From NCBI GenBank assembly GCA_905250025.1, contig CAJNOJ010000043.1, positions 186,001 to 250,000 of the forward strand: a DNA stretch of 64,000 nt, in the 5' to 3' direction. This DNA comes from Adineta ricciae (taxonomy: Eukaryota > Rotifera > Eurotatoria > Adinetida > Adinetidae). Every line of letters begins with the position of its first letter. The first letter of the stretch is position 1. The translations under genes were made by a program, and so were the position numbers. The notes beneath the pieces were generated by a model, which ran no database searches, had not been told where the DNA came from, and saw only the letters and a program-made list of their open reading frames with translations. This document shows, one piece after another, positions 40,933 to 51,781 of this stretch.

Positions 40933-41241
40933 TTAGCGCCCCCATCGCATCAGATTGTCACCGTTAGGTGTTTCTTCGGATCCCGACGGTTTGAACTGTT
41001 GATAAGTTGATACGCGAAACCAGGTATTGCGATTGGCACGAGGATAATACGTTGAACGGAGGTTTCGGAATGATGTTAGAAACTTAATTGAAGGTTGATG
41101 GTCGTCCGGCAAAGGCAAATATCGATCATTGTCGTAATACGATAAAGCGTTCAAAGGAAGAAATAATGACGAACATGAGATCAATGAAGTAAGTAATAGG
41201 AATGATACAAGATTTATCGATAATAGAAAACAAGACGGCAT
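40933..41241 (-). CDS. Secreted neuropeptide-like precursor ending in an RW-amide signature
   Basis: A 102-residue single-exon protein with a long signal peptide (FLLSINLVSFLLLTSLISCS). The very end reads GDNLMRWGR then stop. Gly followed by Arg is a standard C-terminal amidation donor, so the product would end LMRW-amide. Upstream cleavage would be at single or paired arginines (FRNLR, PRANR); no KR or RR dibasic site precedes the terminal peptide, which is unusual. Mature candidates start after NR as NTWFRVSTYQQFKPSG. The end resembles RFamide/RWamide peptides, but I cannot place it in a named family. It lies 315 bp upstream of the two-cysteine precursor on the same strand, each with its own signal peptide and stop. 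Confidence 0.7.
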   Translation of the reverse strand: MPSCFLLSINLVSFLLLTSLISCSSLFLPLNALSYYDNDRYLPLPDDHQPSIKFLTSFRNLRSTYYPRANRNTWFRVSTYQQFKPSGSEETPNGDNLMRWGR

Positions 41242-41541
41242 CTGAAAGAAAAAGTCACACGTAGGGAATAGCTCACATTCATCTAACTACAACATTCCAC
41301 TGCAATTGCAATTATGATTATGAGAACATTGATTTAGCTTCTAGCATGATACGACCTCGGAAGTAAACTCAATGTATTTAAATAAATGTTAATGTACATG
41401 CAAATAAATGGCACCTTCATTTTCCTGTGTGCGTATCACACTTTTATAAATAGTAAAGACATATGCTTAATGATTTCATATATTTCTTATCTTAACACGG
41501 CGCAAACGAACGTTTGCCTACCCACGATTTCCCATCTGATG

Positions 41542-43887
41542 TCAAAAGTCATTAAACTCGCTCTCATATTGATTTTTGGCAGAAAACTTCAGATGTACTT
41601 CGTCAGAATCCTTGACCTGCAGAAAATGCTTTCGAGCAGGTAAGAAAGGTGCTATATATTTCTGTCGGTATAAACTCCAGAAATTAATTTCAGTAAGCCA
41701 CGGATGTTCGAGCAGGTCGAGCATTGCGCGTTGTCCACAGCCAAGGCGTTGTTCGATGTTATGTTGAAGTAAACCGCGAATAAGTGATGCGCAATGTTCG
41801 GTCATATCTGTTAAATGCAGAAATGAACATCCGTTGATAATACGCAGGTACCTAAAAAGAAATTCATATATGCATTAATTCCATTTGAGTACTACTGCCA
41901 ACAGAATCAACTCGTGCGTCTTTTTTTATCAGGTGTAGAAAATCGGATAAGGTAGTAACTAACTGTGTGATTTTAAGAGTAAGAGAGCAAACTTCCTGAA
42001 TATGGATTTGAAACAGAAATGAGTACTCTGTTCTAATTTTTGCCGAGTAGATATATAGAAGGAGATGTAAGACTGTTTGTATTTGATTAGTGATCCCGTG
42101 TGACATCCCACACGCACTGCTTCCTACTATGTTAATCATAAAAAATATATAATCAAGATTTCAAAGGATTCGTCAACCTACTCTAAAGCAAACCTTGCGT
42201 ATTCTTACGGAAAATCAAAATCGTACTTTTTCAGACATGCTGTAGAAGTGATAAAAATTGTCAAAAAGTGTGATAATTTATATATGTAAAATATGATGAT
42301 TTTTATGTTAATTAAACGTCACTTGTCTCTGGGTAATTTTACAGATAACAATTCTCAACAGAAATAGATCACATCTGGATTTTTCTAATTAACTGCTGGC
42401 TTGAACATATCAAGGATACCCACCAACCTTAACACAGACAAGTTCAAAGTATAGCCTTTACATGTTATAGTGCTTTGACGACGTTCGAACGAGGTCGGAT
42501 GAATCATTTTCAATTGTACTTTCAGACCGAGAATCTTCGAGACTTTCAATCGATTGTGCTTCATGAAAATGATATGTCCGATCGTAAGGTGCAGAACCTG
42601 TCACCATTTCATGAATGATAATACCTAATGTCCAATAATCAGGCGAGAATTTGTACGGACGGTGCATGATGATTTCTGGGGCTCAAATATAATGGATGTC
42701 TTGTCGAGACAGTGAATCCATAGGTGAATCCTTACCGATATAGTGCGGAGTACCACAAAATGTTTGACTAAAGCCTCGAATAAGTTTTGCTAAACCGAGA
42801 TCAATTAATTTGATATAGCCATGTCCTGTTAACACAATATTCTCCGGTTTGAGATCACGAAAGGCAATGCTGCACTGAAAGAACAGGTGAAAAACAAAGA
42901 TGAAAAGCATTTAAATACTCTTGCAACACCGAATAATCAGTATTAAGTATACTGAGGAGTAGAAAAATGATTCTCGTTTCCTTGTAAGAGATCCGTTACT
43001 GTCAAATTTTAAAAATAGAAACAACGTAGGAGGATATTAAGAAAACAAACATATACGAAGAGTAACCTGTGTTTTAGATGAACGTTTTTCTTCGCTCCGA
43101 CATGCGCGTGTCAGTTTTAATCCATCAAATATCATGAAAACTCGGTTAAAAGATTACTCATGGAAGTGCACCTGATGATTTGATTTCCCCCGGACTCCTC
43201 CTATAAATGCATACCCCGTGTAGATAATCTAAAGCCATGATAATTTGTCCTGAATAAAATTTCGCTTGCAATTCAGTAAGCTGGTGGCAACTCATTAGCG
43301 AATACAGATCCCCACCCTGTAACCACTCAAAAGCTAAATACACGTATTCATTATCTTTGAAGCTTGTTAGAAATTGAACCTATCACATTGAGCAAACAAT
43401 TAGCATAAGATGGGATTATGCTTAAGTAAATTTGTCCATTTACTATATTCGGGTGCTGCAGTGCAAATGCATATTGTCTTTCAGAAAGTATGATGTGTTG
43501 TTCATTAGTTTCGACTAGTGAGCTTTTTGTGATAGCTTTTAGTGCGAGATATTCATTCGTATCTGGATGGTAAGCGAGAAAAACTGAACCATAACCTCCT
43601 TCGCCTAATGGACGCAGAAGTTGGAAGGAATCAAGGGTTAAATTCAGAGCTGCTCTTAATCGTTTCGTTAGAAGATGATTAAAAATACGAATACGATCTT
43701 GCCGTTCTTGTAAATATTCATCCAATTGAATAGATTTGGATTTAATGATTGAAATACTACAAAAACGTGATCGACTCTGAACAGATTCAACCTGTTGTTG
43801 ATTTAAACAGAACTGTTTTGTAAAATGACGCGATTCTATATAAACAATATCGGATGTTTGTTGTATTGATGAACTTATATACTTCAT
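41542..43887 (-). CDS. PKA-like AGC-family protein kinase, divergent
   Basis: Serine/threonine kinase related to the cAMP-dependent kinase catalytic subunit. Six exons: about 43887-43443, 43382-43209, 42881-42735, 42688-42474, 41852-41542 and joins visible between them. The N-terminus of about 90 residues is not conserved. The kinase domain shows LLRPLGEGGYGSVFLAYHP, the ALKAI lysine, an ILSER helix-C glutamate, the AGC-type FRDLKPENIVLTG, then DLG in place of DFG, FCGTPHYIAPEIIM, PDYWTLGIIIHEMVTGSAPY and a C-tail LYRQKYIAPFLPARKHF ending SEFNDF, equivalent to PKA's terminal FSEF. A Ser/Glu-rich insertion of about 30 residues (SIESLEDSRSESTIE) follows SAPYDRTYH. One intron is about 620 bp and another about 330 bp, long for this window. 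Catalytic Lys, Asp and metal-binding Asp are present, so activity is plausible. Confidence 0.85.
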
Positions 43888-44468
43888 TCACAGAAAGAAA
43901 AAAAAACAAAAATAAGAATACTATTTTGTTTAGTAACTATGTTAGTTGTTTTTCGTCAAGCGCTGAAGGACAATTGTCGCGTATCGTCTGCTTGCTTTGT
44001 ATTATTACTTCCATATATTATTTTGCGGTCTGATCTTTTCTTATCCATACAGACTGATTGCATTGCATGCAGACGAGAGAGAAGGAGAGCAAAGTTGATG
44101 CAATAACAAGTCCTGATGTAGCTGCTCGTCGCTGATTAGAAGAATTGTGGATGTTTTGCTAGTAGGAAAGCAAAAAAAAGAAGAAGGACATGATTTTATC
44201 TCGAAGAAGTTGATTAGTATATAGGAATATCCTCATATGGATTATCTCTAATACATGTAGGTCTAGATAGGAGGCCGTCGCTTTTTCTCCTTTGACTGTA
44301 CAGCTAAGGTTTTTCTCGTTCTTCGTCGGATAATGAGGAGAAACTTGTCAACATAGCGGATTCGCTGTCGTCGTCTTCTCTTCTAGCCACAATCGAACAA
44401 AATAATATCATAAGAGACGAAGAGAAAGAACAAATAACATATCTTTCTATTAACGTTAATCATCAGCA
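43888..44468. promoter_or_regulatory. Divergent intergenic region between the kinase and IGFBP-like genes
   Basis: About 580 bp between opposing starts. No clear core element; a TATATAGG run is near 44217-44224, about 250 bp before the plus-strand ATG. Nothing coding. Confidence 0.35.
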
Positions 44469-45625
44469 ATGGCTGCTCTTCGTGTTTTAACAGTTCTTGT
44501 TTTAGCAGTTATCTATTCAACAGTTACTGCTCAAAATAAACCTTGCGAACAATGCGATCCATCGAAATGCCCGATGGTATTGAATTTCACGTTTTCTGTT
44601 CTTTCATGAATTGTATTCTTTTCTAGACATCGGACAAAGAATGCCTTGCCGGATTAACACTCGATCGATGCGGTTGTTGTCAAGTTTGCGCTCAACGCGA
44701 GGTACGCTGTCGATACGTATTTGTTTCGTATCTATCTTGATAATTATTAGAGTGAATTATGCAACCATCCCGATATCCCATCAAGCAAGCAATACGAAGC
44801 TTGTGGTGAAAATCTTCAATGCAAGTAAGAACGAACTAGGATTTCAAGTGTTCCATTCAGCGATCTGCGCGTTTAGGATTCGTAAGGATAGTCGCGGCGC
44901 ACCTCGTGAAGCACGATGTGAATGTAATGATCAAATTGAAATGTGCGGGTAAGTGTCTATAAAAAAACGAGTCCACTTGATCTGAAAGAACATTCATCGT
45001 ACCGTTATACAGCTCCGATGGCAAAACCTATCGTAACTATTGTCACTTAATGGAATCAAGCAAATTGGCTAAAGCTGAACAAAAACCAATCATCAAAGTA
45101 TTTAAACGCAAACCATGTGACTCAGGTATGCGAGATAAAGTTGTTCGTTTGCCTTGTATCTTTACGACATACTCTTTTAGCACCTGAAATTACTTTACCA
45201 CCTGCTAGCGTAACAAACCGCACCGGTAGCAATGTCTTTTTAACATGTGAAGCCGCTGGCGTACCTTTACCAGTTGTTGAATGGGTTTATTCATCATCCG
45301 CTGGAAAACAAATTGTTTATCCAAGTACGAACTTTGTTTTTCTATCGAAACACCACATATTTTCTTCTGTGTATTTTCAGCTGATGATGATCGTATTTCA
45401 ACATTAGTTCGAGGTGGACCTAATGCTCATGTATTAACATCATGGCTTCAAATTCAATCATTACAACGTAACGATCAAGGTACATATACATGCGTTGCGA
45501 GCAATGCTTTGGGCAAAGTTGAAAAATCATGCACTGTTTCCGTTGAAGGTAAAGACTCCGAGAAAATGTTTAAAATGTTGATTCATATCTCTTTGAAATC
45601 TGTTTTAGGCGGTCGAGAATTTTAA
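44469..45625 (+). CDS. Secreted IGFBP-Kazal-Ig domain protein (IGFBP7/KAZALD type)
   Basis: Extracellular protein with the three-domain order of IGFBP-related proteins, which bind insulin-like peptides or matrix partners. Eight short exons join in frame. The signal peptide is LRVLTVLVLAVIYSTVTA. The IGFBP N-terminal domain follows with CEQCDPSKCP, DRCGCCQVCAQRE and ACGENLQCK; GCGxCCxxC-like spacing is present as CGCCQVC. The Kazal-like domain has ARCECNDQIEMCGSDGKTYR NYCHL. The C-terminal Ig domain has GSNVFLTCEAAGVPLPVVEW and NDQGTYTCVASNALG, with both disulfide cysteines. It ends shortly after the Ig domain (GGREF). The Kazal block is probably structural rather than inhibitory. Insect ImpL2 is a related idea but lacks the first two domains. 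Total length is about 265 residues. Confidence 0.9.
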
Positions 45626-45858
45626 ATGGAAAACAATTTAATCGAAAGACTTTATTCACGAATCTTTATCTCAGTTTGCAGTTGTTAAAAAAAGATCTTC
45701 TTTCTCTTTTCTTGTCATTCAATGTGTGTGTGAGGATAGAATTTTTAGTTTTTCTTTTCTATGAACTTATCATGGCTCATATTTAACAAATTTTAACATA
45801 GATTTTCGCTAAGGACACATCTTATATGATGATATTTAACCAAATATAATATACATCA

Positions 45859-47265
45859 TTAATGTTTAGATAAATTCACGTATTTCATAAGTAATTTAAT
45901 TATCGACGGTAAGAAGTATGCCGATGAAGTAATGATGATTGTATAAATTATGAGAATAGACAACGCGAGAAAGTCTGGCGTATCGATTGTGTTTATGTTC
46001 AAATTGATCATGCCGGTTAAAACATTACCCAGTAGAAAGACATCTAGTCCCTTTTGATTAACACTCTTCAGTAATGCTGATTCGGTTGAATAACCTTTTC
46101 TCACTAGTAACCATTGAGTAACACCAAAACCTGCTAATGTCATACACGCTAAACCTGTTGTACTCGTTATATAACCAAAATTGCATAATTTTCTTGACGA
46201 ATTGTAACTAATCGCACATAAAATAACTGACGCAATGGTGAATTTGAAAATAATGTTTTTAAAGCATTGTTCACGTTCGTTCCTAATCACATATTTTCCC
46301 ATATAGACACCAATTAGGTACAAACACACATATCCACTTAACGAAAAGATTCCTTCACGATTCGCTTCGATAAATCCTATTCTTGTTTGATTTGAATTGA
46401 TTAAATAAGTATCAAATTGTAAATAGTGCAATAAAAACATTTGATGAAAGACTAAACTGACAGCAATCGATAAAGGCACATTTTTTGTGATGAATAACAA
46501 ACAACTTGCAAATAGTTTCATAAAACATAATGTCAGAAAGAAGTTCCAATGAACACCATATTCACTGACATGTTCAACATATGAAAAATATTTTATAGAA
46601 AGTAAACGGATAACTCCCAAGAGTAGAAGAATGAAATTTTCCAAGAAAAGATCTTTAATTTTCGTCTGTTTATCTCGAGCTTCAGAACTGACCATTCCGT
46701 GCGCCATTGCGAATAACCCCACACCTAAATCCATAGTTGAATACCCATAATTCTCCGTTTTTGCATAACGTCGAGGGAAGATAGGAAAATCAACGGCAAG
46801 TATGCATATACAAGTTACAATGAACATCTGACCGCGAAAGACTTCGAGTATTCGAGAATAGGACGAGTTTGGATGGCTCGATTGCCGTTCAGAACTTGAC
46901 GAAGGATTTCTAATGAGGTAGATAAGTAATGAGATACCGCATAGAATGAAATGTAACAGATGATTGAATGAGGACAAAGCGGTAGTAGCGAATATCAAGG
47001 GAATGACAACGATGATGTATTCCGAAAAGTAATTCCACGTTCGTGATTTGGAAAAGGAAGATTGCAATATTTGATATAGAAAATATGTTGTACATATATT
47101 GATCATCATCGCACCCGTTTCGTAAAGAGTGGTGCCATTTAGATTACTCACAAAGGACTCTTTTCGTTGACGGTAATCATCCATATTTCTGCTTGTATAT
47201 GAATTAAAATTCGAGACAATGAATTGAACCAATCTTTTTCGATAGCTTGAAATATTTGCTGACAT
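45859..47265 (-). CDS. PIGW: PIGW/GWT1 inositol acyltransferase of GPI-anchor synthesis
   Basis: ER membrane enzyme that acylates the inositol of GlcN-phosphatidylinositol during GPI-anchor assembly. A single exon of 468 residues with about 12 hydrophobic segments. Family blocks: KESFVSNLNGTTLYE at the N-terminus, DFPIFPRRYAKTENYGYSTM DLGVGLFAMAHGMVS, VSEYGVHWNFFLTLCF, IEANREGIFSLSGYVCLYLI GVYMGK. The luminal acyl-donor-site histidine region (GVHWNFF) is intact. Homologues usually begin just before KESFVSNLNG, so translation may start at the internal ATG 47184 (MDDYRQRKESF) rather than 47265; a CAG acceptor-like sequence lies 4 nt before that ATG. The gene is divergent with EDRF1 with less than 100-175 bp between starts. 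MPPE1, a later GPI-processing enzyme, is encoded 4.5 kb away. Confidence 0.95.
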   Translation of the reverse strand: MSANISSYRKRLVQFIVSNFNSYTSRNMDDYRQRKESFVSNLNGTTLYETGAMMINICTTYFLYQILQSSFSKSRTWNYFSEYIIVVIPLIFATTALSSFNHLLHFILCGISLLIYLIRNPSSSSERQSSHPNSSYSRILEVFRGQMFIVTCICILAVDFPIFPRRYAKTENYGYSTMDLGVGLFAMAHGMVSSEARDKQTKIKDLFLENFILLLLGVIRLLSIKYFSYVEHVSEYGVHWNFFLTLCFMKLFASCLLFITKNVPLSIAVSLVFHQMFLLHYLQFDTYLINSNQTRIGFIEANREGIFSLSGYVCLYLIGVYMGKYVIRNEREQCFKNIIFKFTIASVILCAISYNSSRKLCNFGYITSTTGLACMTLAGFGVTQWLLVRKGYSTESALLKSVNQKGLDVFLLGNVLTGMINLNINTIDTPDFLALSILIIYTIIITSSAYFLPSIIKLLMKYVNLSKH

Positions 47266-47356
47266 CTAGCTGCGAATAGCATTGGCTCGGTTTTGACGCT
47301 TACATGTAATATTGTCCTTTTTCTCAATACAAACGATCTTAGACATTCGAGTTCTG
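47266..47356. promoter_or_regulatory. Very short divergent promoter between PIGW and EDRF1
   Basis: Only 91 bp (173 bp if PIGW starts at 47184) separate opposing start codons, so a shared bidirectional promoter is expected. No TATA box is evident. Confidence 0.45.
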
Positions 47357-50300
47357 ATGGCTGAATCTTCGACTTCTTCATCAAGTCTGGTTTCTCTGAA
47401 TTCATCATCGACTCGCCCTTTGTTCAAATGCACTTTTCTCGACAAAGACACAAGTACAGATCTGCATTTTGCTTTTGAGTTCTATTTGAACGCTTGATTT
47501 TCCTCTAGATTTGAACGAAATACCGATCTCGAATAATGATATTCGCATCTTATTGTCATACTGGCTTCAACAACGAGCTAATCATGATGATATTTTCGGA
47601 AGGTAAAAGTTCTACACTGAAACAGTCGTACATCATTCGTTCTTCTATTATTTAGCTTTCGTTCCGCGAACGCACATATTGACAGTTTGGGTGAAGTCGA
47701 TGTTATATCCGATGCTGAGGTTCGCTTAATCAATATTTAACAAAACAATATTGTATCATTCGATTTTTATAGCATATAAAAAAACTATTGAAAATATCCT
47801 TTAATAAACATAGTCAATTATCGATGATCGTCCATCGAATTGGTCGAACGATATTATTGGATGAATTCGATGTACATTCACATTTGTTACGTCTTGAAAA
47901 GGTAGAAGATCGTCTGTTTTGTATTTATCTTTTTCAGAGAAATTTCGTTACTCTAGAATGACTGGACATGGTTTCGAGATTTTTTTCTCGATACGATTCT
48001 ACGAAATATTTCAGTCAAACATCTCTATAAAAAGAATAAGACACGCGATGAACTTATACGAAAAGATCGTCTAGTTCGATTCTTATGTCAAAGGTACAAC
48101 ATGTCACTGATTTGCACTTTCTGATCATGTGTTTCCTCTAGTGTTGAGCTACCTGGATCATCTCGTACGAGTGCTGATAATGAGGAATCTCATTCATCAT
48201 CGACAAAAACGAACGATATAACTGCAGCTGCACTCCTTCAACAGATCAAGGATATCGTAAACGAAACTAATCACCTTGAAGATAATACTAATCATGCTAC
48301 TTCGACTTCATCATCGCCATTTCAACGAACGGTCGATTGGACATTTGAAAATATGAAAATGTTAATTGGCTCTGATCTGCCCATCTTCGGAGATGAACAA
48401 CACCCAGCTGTTAGTTTGCGTTTAAGGTAGTTGATGGAAGATCTTTTCTACTTTCTCTATCTCATTTTTAACAGAGAAATGGACAAACCGATCAATGTTT
48501 TGACTGGTATTGACTGTTGGCTCGATAATTTAATGTGTAACGTGCCTGAATTAGCCATGTGTTATCACGTCGATGGTATTGTTCAATCATATGAAATAGT
48601 GAAAACAGAAGATATTCCATATCGTGAAGGCTGCGAATTTCATCCGACTGTCATACGTGATTTAGCAACAAATCTTCTCTCGTTTCTCAAGGCTAATGCG
48701 ACGAAAGAAGGACATACCTATTGGCTATTCAAAGGTAAGATGTACTCATATTTAGTCTTTGCAGAAAAGAAAACCATTTGCTTTCCCAGGTCCTGATGAT
48801 GATATTGTCAAATTGTATGACTTAACAAGCCTATGCGAACCAAATCAAGATGACAATCCATACACATTGCCAGTAGCAACTTTGTTTTACAAAATGGCCC
48901 ATAACATGGTCTCAAAATCTGATCATGAAACACGTTCCAAGGAATCTGGTACGATTCGTACATTACTGAAACATTGTCTCGATATGCTCAATCCGGAGAA
49001 ATTTCCTGAATACCATTGTGCGGCAGCATATATGATGTCTGACCTGTATATTGACGATAATGTTAGTGAACAAAGCTGGACATCGGATGGTAGTGATGTG
49101 GAAGATCCTGATTCTTTGAACGACGATGTAAGATTGCAAATGTTCTATTTGAATGTAGTCATTCTACTGTTTGTCTTTTAGTTACCATTTGAAGAAGACA
49201 ATGAACAACATTTTCAAACCTGTATTGATATGAAAACACTCACACAACAGCAACAACATCGTTTTCGAAAAAGTCCTGATATCGAACGCCTAAGGCCAAT
49301 ACATGGAAATTTAGATAAACGAGCGATAGAAGCCCTTAAATATCTCGTTGAAGTATTTAATACCACCTCCACCTTCGACATGTGTGCATGTGTATCCAAT
49401 GAACTCTTCTTTTCTATAGGCTCTCCGAAGTAATGCAATCCATCGTCAAATGGAAGCGTCTCAACAAGCAAATGACCAAGAGAAACCACCCTCTGATGAA
49501 AAATCCAAAGTGATTGTGCCATTGCCATACAAAGCCACACGGCATTCATCGAAGATTTTGATCGACAACAAAAATCATCTGACAACGGATGCGCGTTTAA
49601 AATCAATTATACTACACAAAGCGGCAGCTGCGTATTTTTGTTTAGTCGATCGAAATGAGAAAGAGAAGAATTATGGATCCTGTTTACGTTACCTTCGCCT
49701 AGCACTGAATTGTTACAGTAAGATTGTTCTATTCTTTTTTTTTCTAAAAAAACAAGATTTTCTTTTCTATACAGGTGCAGAACTGAAATATCAGTCCATG
49801 GATCATAGTAATAGTAGTGCGGAATCGAAGAAGTTACTCTCGTATATCATGAGCATCGCTGGCGATTGTCGATTGATGATTGCCCATGTGACATCTGCTG
49901 AAGAAATCGAAAAATATCGTGAACAGTATCAAGTCATGAGTGATGTCGATTTAGAGGTTCAGAAAGTAATCGATGAAATTGGAATCGATCGAAATTCTTC
50001 CGGTAAGAATCACATATCATTCTTGTATACTTACATTTTCGTTTGATTTTTCTATCGTAGAATTTTCTTGGGTGTCAGAATTAACACCGATTATCGATCG
50101 CAACCTCTTTGCCAGTGTGCACGCGTACGAGTACGCGATTAATATTGTAAGAAATCTCGGTGATCACGAAAAGAAACGCCTTCATTTGTTAACCAAACGT
50201 TTCGGTAATGTTCGCAATGAAATGGGTGTATATTGGATGAACAAATGCGCACAAGCAGTGAAGAATTTAGATCATGAAGCAGCGAAAGTAAGATTCATCC

Positions 50301-51536
50301 CAAGACAAGCAGAGTTTAATTGTAGATGTGTTGTTCTATAGGAAATCAAAGATCAATTTCGCAAGAGTTTCGAAAGTTTCGATGCGAGTATTCAAGCATT
50401 TGAAAAGATTAATGATTTGTCCAATATTGCATTGTTACATTCAAATCTTGGCCGTTTGATGAGATACTACGCACAATTCTATGCTCCGGTAGTCAATGGA
50501 GTTCGACAAGAATTTTCTCAACAAGAACGGCAGAGTTATCAAAAAGCATTTGATTATTATCTTGAAGGACTGAAATTGGTTGAAAATCGACCAGATCTAA
50601 TCGAAGTTTATCGCACACTATCATGGGAATTATCGAACAGTTACTTTACCATGGCAACATCACTACAAGATTACGCACCATTAAGTTCGACATCTCAGGA
50701 CGACGTAAGATGAATAATGATAGATTTCTTTTTGAATGAAGACTTCTTGTTTCAGATTGAAAAAGAGGTCATTGATTGTATGACACGTGCATTGAAGTAC
50801 TTAGAAATCGAGCTAAGTACGCCATCATCAGATCGTTATTCACTTGCGAAGTATCGAGCAGCTACCATTCATCATCGTCTAGCATCATTACTTCATAATT
50901 CTTTTCGTACACAAGTGAGACACGAATGAGTTGCTGTAAGGTTCATCAAGCATTGAGTTTCTAGGACAATTCTGCTCGGCGGAAACGTTTGCGTGCTCTG
51001 GCATCATTACATTATCAAAAAGCGTTGGACCTATTTTCTCCACATGACAATCCACTTGAATACCTTCGTTTGCTGATCGAAGAAGTGGCCCTAGCTGATT
51101 TCGAACTACAAAGTAACTGATTTTCTGCTTTCCATTCAAAATAATCTTCTTTTTTCATCATTAAATAGACGCCACTGACAATCCTTCTCGATTGAAATAT
51201 TCTCAACAAGGTCTACGTGCATCGTTTCAATGTCAACAGTGTATCGGCATTATTGAACAACATCGTACTAGTTCGGACCCGGATGATTATAATGAAACGT
51301 TTGCTCAAGAATCACAACGACTTCTGTCGATCTTGAACGGTCGAATTCAAACATTTCTCAAAGAAATCGTCAAAATCATTAAAACCGCAACGAATAAGAA
51401 AGGAGTTTTTGAGAACTATAAAGAAATGTATAGTTTGGCATTGCGTATCAATGATAAAGCAGTGACATTTCCGAAGGACTTATACGATGGAATCGAACGT
51501 CTGAAAACAATTCATGAGAAAACGATCAGTGATTGA
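47357..51536 (+). CDS. EDRF1: EDRF1 homologue (erythroid differentiation-related factor 1)
   Basis: Large helical-repeat protein; in mammals it is linked to globin expression, with an unclear core role in other animals. About 16 exons with 50-70 bp introns, roughly 1,090 residues. The start at ATG 47357 gives MAESSTSSSSLVSLNSSS. Diagnostic blocks: LLKISFNKHSQLSMIVHRIG, TILLDEFDVHSHLLRL, DWTWFRDFFL, WTFENMKMLIGSDLPIFG, PAVSLRLREMDKPINVLTGI, DCWLDNLMCNVPELAMCYHV, EGHTYWLFKG, DDDIVKLYDLTSLCE and, near the C-terminus, NVRNEMGVYWMNKCAQA, WELSNSYFTMATSLQDYAPL, YRAATIHHRLASLLHNSFRT. The repeats in the second half resemble TPRs. An acidic segment (GSDVEDPDSLNDD) lies mid-protein. Every expected section of the family is present. 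Confidence 0.95.
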
Positions 51537-51781
51537 ATTTTCGTGTAGTTTTTTCCTCTTCTTTAATTGATTTTTAATCTATTTTTGTCGACATTTTCTT
51601 ATTCTAGATGTCTATTGAATGATCAAATTCGATGTTAGTTCATCGGCATCAATCTGTACATAGGAAAGAGCATGAATCCGAGCTAAAGCCTTCACAAATC
51701 TCAGAAGCAATGTGCCGACGAACACGACTGACCACGAAGTAACTTTCACGAGCTTGTCATTCGCTTATGTCCTCTTTTCCG

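Noticed and set aside
47312..47356. Upstream extension of EDRF1 from an earlier alternative start
   Set aside because: It would overlap the short shared promoter; the ATG at 47357 starts a Ser-rich N-terminus and needs no extension.
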